Assembly (NCBI GenBank): GCA_017621115.1
Contig: JAGATU010000071.1
Span: 1-45,327 of the forward strand
Direction of reading: 5' to 3'
Origin: Lachnospiraceae bacterium
GTDB taxonomy: Bacteria; Bacillota_A; Clostridia; Lachnospirales; Lachnospiraceae
Length of the DNA stretch: 45,327 bases
The notes under the pieces are model-generated. The model had not been told where the DNA came from, did not search any database, and was given only the letters and a program-made list of their open reading frames with translations. Below are positions 1 to 6,863 of the stretch, in pieces (positions within the stretch are counted from its first letter, which is position 1; every line of letters begins with the position of its first letter). The position numbers and the translations under genes are program-made.

Positions 1-1728
1 GAATGCTGCAATTCTGTCTTCTTCAAAGAACATATGCTCTGTACGGCAAAGACCGATACCTTCTGCACCAAGTTCACGTGCCTTACGTGCATCAGCAGGT
101 GTATCTGCGTTTGTACGAACTTTGAGAGTACGATATTTATCTGCCCAAGCCATGATTCTTCCGAATTCACCTGCAATAACAGCGTCTACTGTAGGAATAA
201 TTCCACCATAGATATTACCTGTTGTACCGTCGATAGAGATTTCAGAACCTTCTGTAAATGTCTGGCCGGCTAATGTAAATTTCTTGTTTTCTTCATCCAT
301 GTTGATGTCACCGCAACCGGAAACACAACATGTACCCATACCACGTGCAACTACGGCTGCGTGGGATGTCATACCACCACGAACTGTTAAGATACCCTGA
401 GCAGCTTTCATACCGGTGATATCTTCAGGAGAAGTTTCAAGACGTACTAATACGACTTTTTCTCCTCTTTCAGCCCATGCAACAGCGTCATCTGCTGTAA
501 ATACGACTTTACCGCAGGCAGCACCCGGAGATGCGCCAAGACCTCTTCCGAGTGGTGTAGCCGCCTTAAGAGCAGCTGCATCGAACTGTGGATGTAATAA
601 TGTATCTAAGTTACGAGGATCAATCATTGCAACAGCTTCTTCTTCTGTTCTCATTCCCTCATCAACCAAATCACAAGCAATCTTAAGAGCTGCCTGAGCT
701 GTTCTCTTACCGTTACGTGTCTGAAGCATATAGAGTTTCTGGTTTTCTACAGTAAATTCCATATCCTGCATATCTCTGTAATGGTTTTCAAGTCTTGCAC
801 AAATTTCTGAGAATTTAGCAAAAGCTTCAGGGAATTTTTCTTCCATCTGAGCAATTGGCATCGGAGTACGAACACCTGCTACTACGTCTTCACCCTGGGC
901 ATTTGTTAAGAATTCACCCATGAGTTTCTTCTCGCCTGTAGACGGGTCACGTGTAAATGCAACACCTGTACCGCAGTCATCACCCATATTACCAAAAGCC
1001 ATGGACTGTACGTTTACAGCTGTTCCCCATGAATAAGGGATATCATTGTCACGACGGTATACGTTTGCACGAGGGTTGTCCCATGAACGGAATACAGCCT
1101 GGATAGCGCCCATTAACTGCACCTTAGGATCTGTAGGGAAGTCCTCACCGATTTTTGCTTTGTATTCAGCCTTAAACTGATTAGCTAATTCTTTTAAATC
1201 TTCTGCTGTAAGGTCTACGTCCTGTGTAACACCTTTCTTTTCTTTCATTTCATCGATGAGTTCTTCGAAGTATTTCTTACCAACTTCCATAACTACATCA
1301 GAATACATCTGAATGAAACGTCTGTAGCAGTCCCAAGCCCAACGAGGGTTGCCTGATTTTGCTGCCATTGTATTAACTACTTCTTCGTTAAGACCTAAAT
1401 TAAGGATAGTATCCATCATACCCGGCATGGAAGCTCTGGCACCGGAACGAACTGATACAAGTAACGGATTCTCCAAATCACCGAATTTTTTACCCGTGAT
1501 TTCTTCCATTTTCACGATATATTCATTGATCTGTGCCTGAATTTCATCGTTGATTCTGCGACCGTCTTCGTAATACTGTGTACAAGCTTCAGTTGTGATT
1601 GTAAAGCCCTGTGGTACTACATCCGCACCGATAATTTTTGTCATTTCAGCAAGGTTTGCACCTTTTCCACCGAGAAGATTACGCATAGAAGCATCGCCTT
1701 CTTCAAACAAATAAACCCATTTTGCCAT
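1..1728 (-). CDS. ppdK: Pyruvate, phosphate dikinase, N-terminal 576 residues (runs off the left edge)
   Basis: PPDK interconverts pyruvate, ATP and phosphate with PEP, AMP and pyrophosphate, and is the usual glycolytic or gluconeogenic PEP/pyruvate enzyme of anaerobic Clostridia. The reverse strand is open from the ATG at 1728 to the window edge. The protein begins MAKWVYLFEEGDAS and continues with the ATP-grasp nucleotide-binding domain (about residues 1-340, with GGKGANLAEM near the start). The swivelling phosphohistidine domain follows, with GGMTSHAAVVARG and the catalytic His at about residue 456. The visible end (RTEHMFFEEDRI) is the start of the PEP/pyruvate barrel; roughly 300 C-terminal residues are missing because of the window boundary. 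AAAGGAG lies about 10 bases upstream of the ATG. It starts 27 bases after glyS, so co-transcription is likely. Confidence 0.97.
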   Translation of the reverse strand, partial: MAKWVYLFEEGDASMRNLLGGKGANLAEMTKIIGADVVPQGFTITTEACTQYYEDGRRINDEIQAQINEYIVKMEEITGKKFGDLENPLLVSVRSGARASMPGMMDTILNLGLNEEVVNTMAAKSGNPRWAWDCYRRFIQMYSDVVMEVGKKYFEELIDEMKEKKGVTQDVDLTAEDLKELANQFKAEYKAKIGEDFPTDPKVQLMGAIQAVFRSWDNPRANVYRRDNDIPYSWGTAVNVQSMAFGNMGDDCGTGVAFTRDPSTGEKKLMGEFLTNAQGEDVVAGVRTPMPIAQMEEKFPEAFAKFSEICARLENHYRDMQDMEFTVENQKLYMLQTRNGKRTAQAALKIACDLVDEGMRTEEEAVAMIDPRNLDTLLHPQFDAAALKAATPLGRGLGASPGAACGKVVFTADDAVAWAERGEKVVLVRLETSPEDITGMKAAQGILTVRGGMTSHAAVVARGMGTCCVSGCGDINMDEENKKFTLAGQTFTEGSEISIDGTTGNIYGGIIPTVDAVIAGEFGRIMAWADKYRTLKVRTNADTPADARKARELGAEGIGLCRTEHMFFEEDRIAAF

Positions 1729-1755
1729 TTACTATCTCTCCTTTGTCAATTTATC

Positions 1756-3144
1756 TTAAAATGAAAACTTATCTGCAAAGTATGCATCCAAATCTTCAAT
1801 TTTAATTCTTTCCTGTTCCATGGAATCACGGAAACGTACAGTTACAGACTGGTCTTCTTCAGACTCAAAGTCATATGTAATACAGAACGGAGTACCGATT
1901 TCATCCTGGCGGCGGTATCTCTTACCGATATTACCTCTGTCATCAAATTCACAATTATACTTCTTGCTTAACTGGGCAAAAATCTTCTCTGCGCCTTCAT
2001 TAAGTTTCTTAGACAACGGAAGCACACCAATCTTAACAGGTGCAAGTGCCGGATGGAAATGTAATACGGTACGTACATCGCCTTCTCCGATTTCTTCTTC
2101 GTCGTAAGCAGCACATAAGAATGCCAAAACAACACGGTCTGCACCAAGTGAAGGTTCTACAACGTATGGAACATATTTGATGTTCTTCTGGTCATCGAAA
2201 TAACTCATATCCTGACCGGAAACATTCTGATGCTGTGTTAAGTCATAGTCTGTTCTGTCTGCAATACCCCATAATTCGCCCCAACCGAATGGGAATAAGA
2301 ACTCAATATCGGTTGTCGCTTTGGAGTAGAATGATAATTCTTCCTTGTCATGGTCTCTTACACGCATTTCATCCGGCTTAATACCAAGTGTCTGCAACCA
2401 GTCAATACAGAACTGCTTCCAGTATGCGAACCATTCAAGGTCTGTATCAGGCTCACAGAAGAATTCCAATTCCATCTGTTCAAATTCTCTTGTACGGAAT
2501 GTAAAGTTACCCGGTGTAATTTCGTTACGGAATGATTTACCAATCTGTCCGATACCGAAAGGAATTTTCTTACGGGAAGTTCTCTGAACATTCTTAAAGT
2601 TAACAAAAATACCCTGTGCTGTTTCAGGACGAAGGTATACCGTATTCTTAGCATCCTCAGTAACACCCTGGAATGTCTTGAACATTAAGTTAAACTGACG
2701 GATATCCGTAAAGTTATGCTTACCGCATGAAGGACATGGAACATTATTATCTTCGATAAATGCCTTCATCTGTTCCTGGCTCCATCCATCAATGCTTCCG
2801 TCCAAAGTCATATTATTCTCAGCCGCATAATCTTCGATAATCTTATCTGCACGGAAACGCTCATGGCATTCTTTACAATCCATCAAAGGATCCGAAAATC
2901 CGCCAAGATGTCCGGAAGCCACCCATGTCTGAGGGTTCATTAAAATCGCACAGTCTACACCAACATTGTATGGATTCTCCATTACAAATTTCTGCCACCA
3001 TGCTTTTTTAACATTGTTCTTTAATTCCACACCGAGATTACCGTAATCCCATGTATTGGCAAGTCCGCCGTAAATCTCAGAACCCGGATATACAAATCCT
3101 CTTGCTTTTGCAAGTGCAACAATTTTTTCCATTGTCTTTTCCAT
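1756..3144 (-). CDS. glyS: Glycyl-tRNA synthetase, single-chain dimeric type
   Basis: Class II aminoacyl-tRNA synthetase that charges tRNA-Gly in the cytoplasm. The 462-residue length and the opening [15 protein letters not shown] identify the eukaryote/archaea-like alpha2 form, not the bacterial alpha2-beta2 GlyQ/GlyS form. Class II motif 2 is visible as FRNEITPG followed by REFEQME near residues 205-225. The insertion domain carries CxxC pairs at C90/C93 and C137/C140, probably a zinc site. The C-terminal anticodon-binding domain covers about residues 365-460. The start at 3144 has a GAGGAAATT ribosome binding site; Met5 is a possible alternative. Only 31 bases separate it from the upstream lipoprotein gene, so there is no room for a T-box leader. 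It probably shares a transcript with the lipoprotein and ppdK. Confidence 0.97.
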   Translation of the reverse strand: MEKTMEKIVALAKARGFVYPGSEIYGGLANTWDYGNLGVELKNNVKKAWWQKFVMENPYNVGVDCAILMNPQTWVASGHLGGFSDPLMDCKECHERFRADKIIEDYAAENNMTLDGSIDGWSQEQMKAFIEDNNVPCPSCGKHNFTDIRQFNLMFKTFQGVTEDAKNTVYLRPETAQGIFVNFKNVQRTSRKKIPFGIGQIGKSFRNEITPGNFTFRTREFEQMELEFFCEPDTDLEWFAYWKQFCIDWLQTLGIKPDEMRVRDHDKEELSFYSKATTDIEFLFPFGWGELWGIADRTDYDLTQHQNVSGQDMSYFDDQKNIKYVPYVVEPSLGADRVVLAFLCAAYDEEEIGEGDVRTVLHFHPALAPVKIGVLPLSKKLNEGAEKIFAQLSKKYNCEFDDRGNIGKRYRRQDEIGTPFCITYDFESEEDQSVTVRFRDSMEQERIKIEDLDAYFADKFSF

Positions 3145-3175
3145 AATTTCCTCATTTCCGCTATTAAGCTATATA

Positions 3176-3784
3176 TTATTTGAACACGATAACTGCCTGT
3201 TCCCCGCCCGTTACCGTTGCCACTTTCCTGTCTTCGGATACTTTAACATTATCCGTTACCATCTCTATCTTGTTGTATGGATACAAAGTAACTTCTTCGC
3301 TAATAACAACAACATGTTTATTTGCCAAATCATCCCAGTTAATATCCGCAAGCAATTCACCTGTCTTGGCATCCGTAAAATTACGGTGTAAATCATATCC
3401 CATCGCCTGCGCCTGTGAAACGGTACCGCTGTATACCGGAAGCCCGTTCATATCGCCATAATCTTCCATATCGGCAAAATGCATCGCAAGTGTAATCTTG
3501 CTTCCGTCCGTAGTCGTGGATATCACGGTTACTGCTTCTTCTCCTGCCTCAGCATTATATTCTGCCACTTCCTCAGCATTCATTGCTTCAAGTTCTGTCA
3601 CATCATAGTAGTCGGATGGGAACTCCTCTATGTAGGTAACCGTCACGCCGCCTTCTTTATCAAGCTGCAGATTGGTTCCGTCACGCAACACAATTTCTTC
3701 GTTGCATCCGGTCAGAAAAATAAAAAGAAGGCATGATACCAATACACCTTCTATTCTCTTCCAAACCCCTATATTTCTTTTCAT
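3176..3784 (-). CDS. Putative lipoprotein of unknown function
   Basis: A 202-residue protein with a lipoprotein signal: basic start (MKRNIGVWKR), hydrophobic core at about residues 12-24 and lipobox LTGC with Cys27. The mature part is acidic, soluble and beta-rich (repeated short strands such as GVTVTYIEEF, KITLAMHF and KVATVTGG), which suggests an extracytoplasmic domain anchored in the membrane. I recognise no family. It is the first gene of a likely lipoprotein-glyS-ppdK transcription unit, with an excellent sigma-A promoter at 3814-3842 that contains an 18-bp palindrome. Confidence 0.75.
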   Translation of the reverse strand: MKRNIGVWKRIEGVLVSCLLFIFLTGCNEEIVLRDGTNLQLDKEGGVTVTYIEEFPSDYYDVTELEAMNAEEVAEYNAEAGEEAVTVISTTTDGSKITLAMHFADMEDYGDMNGLPVYSGTVSQAQAMGYDLHRNFTDAKTGELLADINWDDLANKHVVVISEEVTLYPYNKIEMVTDNVKVSEDRKVATVTGGEQAVIVFK

Positions 3785-3813
3785 ACTTCTTCTACTCCTA
3801 TTTATACCACCAT

Positions 3814-3842
3814 ATTATACAAAATTTTGTATATCATTTCAA
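3814..3842 (-). promoter_or_regulatory. Sigma-A promoter of the lipoprotein-glyS-ppdK unit with operator-like palindrome
   Basis: Read on the minus strand: TTGAAA (3837-3842), a 17-base spacer and TATAAT (3814-3819). The spacer holds most of a perfect 18-bp palindrome, TATACAAAATTTTGTATA (3816-3833), which also overlaps the -10 box. A symmetrical site in this place is what a dimeric repressor operator looks like. No regulator is identifiable. Confidence 0.7.
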
Positions 3843-3876
3843 CTCTTACATTGTTTTTTTCAAGATACTTTAGGGG

Positions 3877-4062
3877 AAAATTTTGTACAGATTATATATT
3901 GTTTCGCAAAGAGGGATATCAACCACGACTCGCTTTCGCTCCCTTTAAACGTAACGGCACCTAAGGCTGTAAAAAACACAGCCTAAGTGCCGACGTTTGC
4001 AGAGGGTCGTGTTATGATATCCCTCTTCGCAAAACCTAATATTTAATCTGCACAAAATTTTT
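3877..4062. repeat. Roughly 186-bp long imperfect palindrome (MITE-like or large hairpin element)
   Basis: The two halves of this intergenic block are near inverted copies. The left arm, from AAAATTTTGTACAGATTA at 3877, matches the reverse complement of the right arm ending at 4062. Shared blocks include GAGGGATATC, CACGAC, AAACGT, GGCAC and GGCTGT. The innermost stem (3956-3970 with 3978-3991, one mismatch) encloses a small A-rich loop. The right end abuts or contributes the stop codon of recO. There is no coding capacity. It could be a miniature inverted-repeat element or a folded RNA; only one copy lies in this window. Confidence 0.7.
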
Positions 4063-4711
4063 ATTCCAATGTATCTAAAATATCCAAAGAATGAAAATGA
4101 GCTGATAAACATAATTTAGATATTTTGGATGCAATTCCCTTTAATTCATTCAAAACTTCTTCTGTAACTATAAAAGTATATAGTTTTTCGATTGAACTAT
4201 TCACTATGTAATCTACTGTATACTCCGTTGCCAGCAGGTAAGATTTCCCTTCAGGAAGCCCCGGGAATTCGCCGTTAACAATAACAGACTTCAGTTCGTA
4301 TATACAACGTACCAATTGATGGGACAAGGACGGAACCGACAATGCCCGCAGGGATTGATACAATAATTTTAACATTTCACGTTCGTCATTATTCTCACGG
4401 GTATAATAATCCGCAATTTCGAGGAAATACATACCATAATATGCGCCCTCAAAATCCATGCGAAGGTCCTCGAAATAATTGGATATTTCAGCCTCGGCAA
4501 GGGTATAGGAATCCCTTCCCTGATACAGTTTGAAGGTACCAAAACAAAACAGATTGGTCGCCGCCACAAATCTGCTGCTTGGTTTTCTGGCACCTCTTGC
4601 AAAGGCAGAGATTTTACCACGTTCTTTAGTTAATAAAACAAGGCGCCTATCGTATTCACCGATAGGCACTGCCTTGATAATCATCCCTGTGACGACTGCT
4701 AAATCCTGCAC
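4061..4711 (-). CDS. recO: DNA repair protein RecO
   Basis: RecO anneals SSB-coated single strands and, with RecR, loads RecA in RecF-pathway recombinational repair. The N-terminal OB fold (about residues 1-80) has the family signature: VTGMIIKAVPIGEYDRRLVLLT, then GKISAFARGARKPSSRF. A helical domain follows. At 216 residues it is shorter than the usual roughly 240-250, and the Cys-rich zinc motif of many RecO proteins is absent. The stop codon sits at the edge of the palindromic element, so the C-terminus may have been cut or replaced by that element (inference). It lies downstream of era, as in many Firmicutes. Its start overlaps the small YqzL-like gene by 56 bases. Confidence 0.93.
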   Translation of the reverse strand: MQDLAVVTGMIIKAVPIGEYDRRLVLLTKERGKISAFARGARKPSSRFVAATNLFCFGTFKLYQGRDSYTLAEAEISNYFEDLRMDFEGAYYGMYFLEIADYYTRENNDEREMLKLLYQSLRALSVPSLSHQLVRCIYELKSVIVNGEFPGLPEGKSYLLATEYTVDYIVNSSIEKLYTFIVTEEVLNELKGIASKISKLCLSAHFHSLDILDTLE

Positions 4712-4823
4712 TTACTGTTTCTCCTTCGGCACTTTTGTATCCGTTTGTCTGTTCCTTATATTTCAAATAGTCTTCCACTTTTCCCGAACCGGCAAATTGA
4801 TCCCAGTAACTCATTTCATTCAT
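4656..4823 (-). CDS. yqzL: YqzL-like small protein (55 residues) between era and recO
   Basis: A 55-codon frame on the minus strand begins MNEMSYWDQFAGSG and continues with VEDYLKYKEQ. The pattern W-x2-F-x2-(S/T)G-x4-YL-x-YKE resembles YqzL, the small protein encoded between era and recO in Bacillus, and the position is identical here. The C-terminal half (GYKSAEGE to the end) looks unstructured. The frame overlaps the first 56 bases of recO in another frame, suggesting coupled translation. Met1 (4823) and Met4 (4814) are both possible starts; GGACGG lies just upstream of the first, giving better spacing to Met4. Its function is unknown. Confidence 0.65.
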   Translation of the reverse strand: MNEMSYWDQFAGSGKVEDYLKYKEQTNGYKSAEGETVSAGFSSRHRDDYQGSAYR

Positions 4824-4885
4824 CCGTCCTGTACCCCCATATCCGTTTTTTTCTACACAGATAGGGTCTGCAAATCAGTCGGATT

Positions 4886-5788
4886 CTATTCGGTTTCTTT
4901 GGCATCATAGCCAAAATTTTTCAAAAGGAAATCGCTGTCCCTCCAATCTTTTTTGACCTTAACCCAAAGTTGTAAAAAGACTTTTGTTTCAAGCATATCT
5001 TCAATCTCGGGACGTGCCTGGGAACCGATTTTTTTAAGCATGGCTCCCTGTTTTCCGATAATCATTCCCTTATGGGAATCACGTTCACAAATAATGGTAG
5101 CATCAATACGGCAGAGTTTCTTTTCAAACTTCATGCTGTCAATGGCAACCGCTACTCCGTGCGGAATTTCATCACTCATAAGGCGCAAAACCTTTTCACG
5201 GATAAGTTCTGCCACGATCTGGCGTTCCGGCTGGTCCGTAATCGTATCTTCATCATAGAACGGAATTCCTTCCGGAAGATATTTGAAAATACACCCAAGA
5301 AGTGTATCTACATTATTGCCTTCCTTAGCTGAAACCGGAATAATCTCATCAAACTCCATCTCTTTACTGTAAGTATCGATAACCGCAAGAATATCATCCT
5401 GTTTAATTGTATCCACCTTATTGATTACCAAAATAACAGGTAACCCGGATTTTTTCAAATCTTCGATAATACTCTTCTCGCCGGCTCCGATAAATGTTGT
5501 CGGCTCTACCAAAAACAAAACAACATCTACATCATCTATCGAGCGTCTGGCAACACCTACCATATATTCACCAAGCTTGTTCTTGGATTTGTGAATCCCC
5601 GGTGTATCCAGAAAAACAATCTGTCCTTCCTCACCCGTATACACTGTCTGGATACGGTTTCTTGTTGTCTGCGGTTTGCTGGATGTAATGGCAATCTTCT
5701 GCCCGATAATCCGGTTCATAAGTGTGGATTTTCCCACATTCGGTCTACCGATGATGGAGGCAAAACCTGCCTTTTTCATTTCACTCAT
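4886..5788 (-). CDS. era: GTPase Era
   Basis: Essential Ras-like GTPase that binds the 3' end of 16S rRNA and assists 30S subunit maturation. G1 is GRPNVGKS (residues 14-21), G3 is DTPG (61-64) and G4 is NKVD (123-126). The C-terminal KH domain has the GxxG loop in IIGKQGAMLKKIG. At 300 residues it has the family's normal length. It sits upstream of the yqzL-like gene and recO, the conserved Firmicutes order, and only 8 bases after the DUF4349 gene, so it belongs to the same minus-strand transcript. Confidence 0.97.
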   Translation of the reverse strand: MSEMKKAGFASIIGRPNVGKSTLMNRIIGQKIAITSSKPQTTRNRIQTVYTGEEGQIVFLDTPGIHKSKNKLGEYMVGVARRSIDDVDVVLFLVEPTTFIGAGEKSIIEDLKKSGLPVILVINKVDTIKQDDILAVIDTYSKEMEFDEIIPVSAKEGNNVDTLLGCIFKYLPEGIPFYDEDTITDQPERQIVAELIREKVLRLMSDEIPHGVAVAIDSMKFEKKLCRIDATIICERDSHKGMIIGKQGAMLKKIGSQARPEIEDMLETKVFLQLWVKVKKDWRDSDFLLKNFGYDAKETE

Positions 5789-5796
5789 AGATGCTC

Positions 5797-6843
5797 CTAT
5801 TCTGTCTTATTTTCGGTCGTTTCATTCACATTTTTTGCATTCGGACGCTGTACGTACAGAGATTTTACCACACCGTTCTTCTGGCGTTCTTCCCATTTGC
5901 GTGCAGAACGTTTGTCAATTACCTTAACAACCTTATATCCTACAAATGCAACAATTGCAATAATAACTGCCCATACAACAATATATGGTAAATTGATAAC
6001 AAATCCGATAAAGAACTCTTTAAATCCTTCGCCGATATCACGGATACTCTCTGCAAATCCTTCCGCAATTCTTTCACCTGCCGTCTGTTCCACAACCGGT
6101 GTCAATTCTTTTACTTCGTCAATATAAATATGTACCGTACTGTATGTAACCTTGTTATCAAAAGTTCTAAGTTGGGACTTCATGCTCTCAAGCTGATACT
6201 TAACTTCTGATAAACGTCCTTCAATCGTAATAATATCTTCGATGGTCTCTGCATTTTCCAAAAGTTCAAGAAGTCTCTCCTGCTCTTCCTCCAGCATTCT
6301 GGCATGGCTGTCCAAATCCACATACTGGAGAGTCACATCCTCAACGGATTCATTACGGTCCACAATATTAGCTTCTTCGCCCATCTGTTTTACGAATCCG
6401 TCCAATTTGTCTGCCGGAATTCTCGCTGTAATGCTGGCGGAACGATTGATTCGCCCGCTGTAATAACTACCGTTATAAGCATTCAGCGACTCAACATATC
6501 CGCCGAGATCTTCAATCTGCTTTTCAAGTGAAACCATCAGATTGTCATATTCTTTAGTTTCTACAGACAGTTCCACTGTCTTAATCAATTTACGCTGCGA
6601 TGTCGCAGACTCATTTACTTCCGGAGCCTCTGCGCCATTACCCGCATCCCCCATCTCTGTCTCAACGGCCTCTTCCTCATAATACGAATCGTAAGCAATC
6701 TCTGCAGCCGCTTCTTCCGCTGCCGGATATTCATATTTTCCCTCCGGCGCAGAATAATCTGCTTCACTCGAGCTGGTACCGCAGGCTGCCAGAGAAACAG
6801 ATAAAACAAGTGCAAAACCAACTGTTAACAACCTTTTCTTCAT
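5797..6843 (-). CDS. DUF4349 lipoprotein with C-terminal membrane anchor
   Basis: A 348-residue envelope protein. The N-terminus is a lipoprotein signal (MKKRLLTVGFALVLSVSLAAC, lipobox Cys21), followed by an acidic low-complexity linker to about residue 80. The DUF4349 domain starts at RKLIKTVELSVETKEYDNL (about 84), with the typical GGYVES and YVDLDSHARMLEEEQERL segments and a coiled coil at about 175-225. A hydrophobic helix (about 280-310) is followed by a basic cytoplasmic tail, so the protein would be attached at both ends. The function of DUF4349 is not known. GGAGG lies just upstream, and only 20 bases separate it from the M16 peptidase gene. Confidence 0.88.
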   Translation of the reverse strand: MKKRLLTVGFALVLSVSLAACGTSSSEADYSAPEGKYEYPAAEEAAAEIAYDSYYEEEAVETEMGDAGNGAEAPEVNESATSQRKLIKTVELSVETKEYDNLMVSLEKQIEDLGGYVESLNAYNGSYYSGRINRSASITARIPADKLDGFVKQMGEEANIVDRNESVEDVTLQYVDLDSHARMLEEEQERLLELLENAETIEDIITIEGRLSEVKYQLESMKSQLRTFDNKVTYSTVHIYIDEVKELTPVVEQTAGERIAEGFAESIRDIGEGFKEFFIGFVINLPYIVVWAVIIAIVAFVGYKVVKVIDKRSARKWEERQKNGVVKSLYVQRPNAKNVNETTENKTE

Positions 6844-6863
6844 AAAAATTCCTCCTTTGTACT

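Noticed and set aside
2345..2666. Long open frames on the opposite strand and in other frames of glyS, and similarly in era, ppdK, TRAP permease, ligA and POR genes.
   Set aside because: They lack ribosome binding sites and show no protein-like features; the real genes in those regions are unambiguous.
3145..3175. A T-box riboswitch in front of glycyl-tRNA synthetase was looked for.
   Set aside because: Only 31 bases separate glyS from the upstream lipoprotein gene, and no T-box or specifier structure fits; the longer leader upstream of the lipoprotein contains none either.
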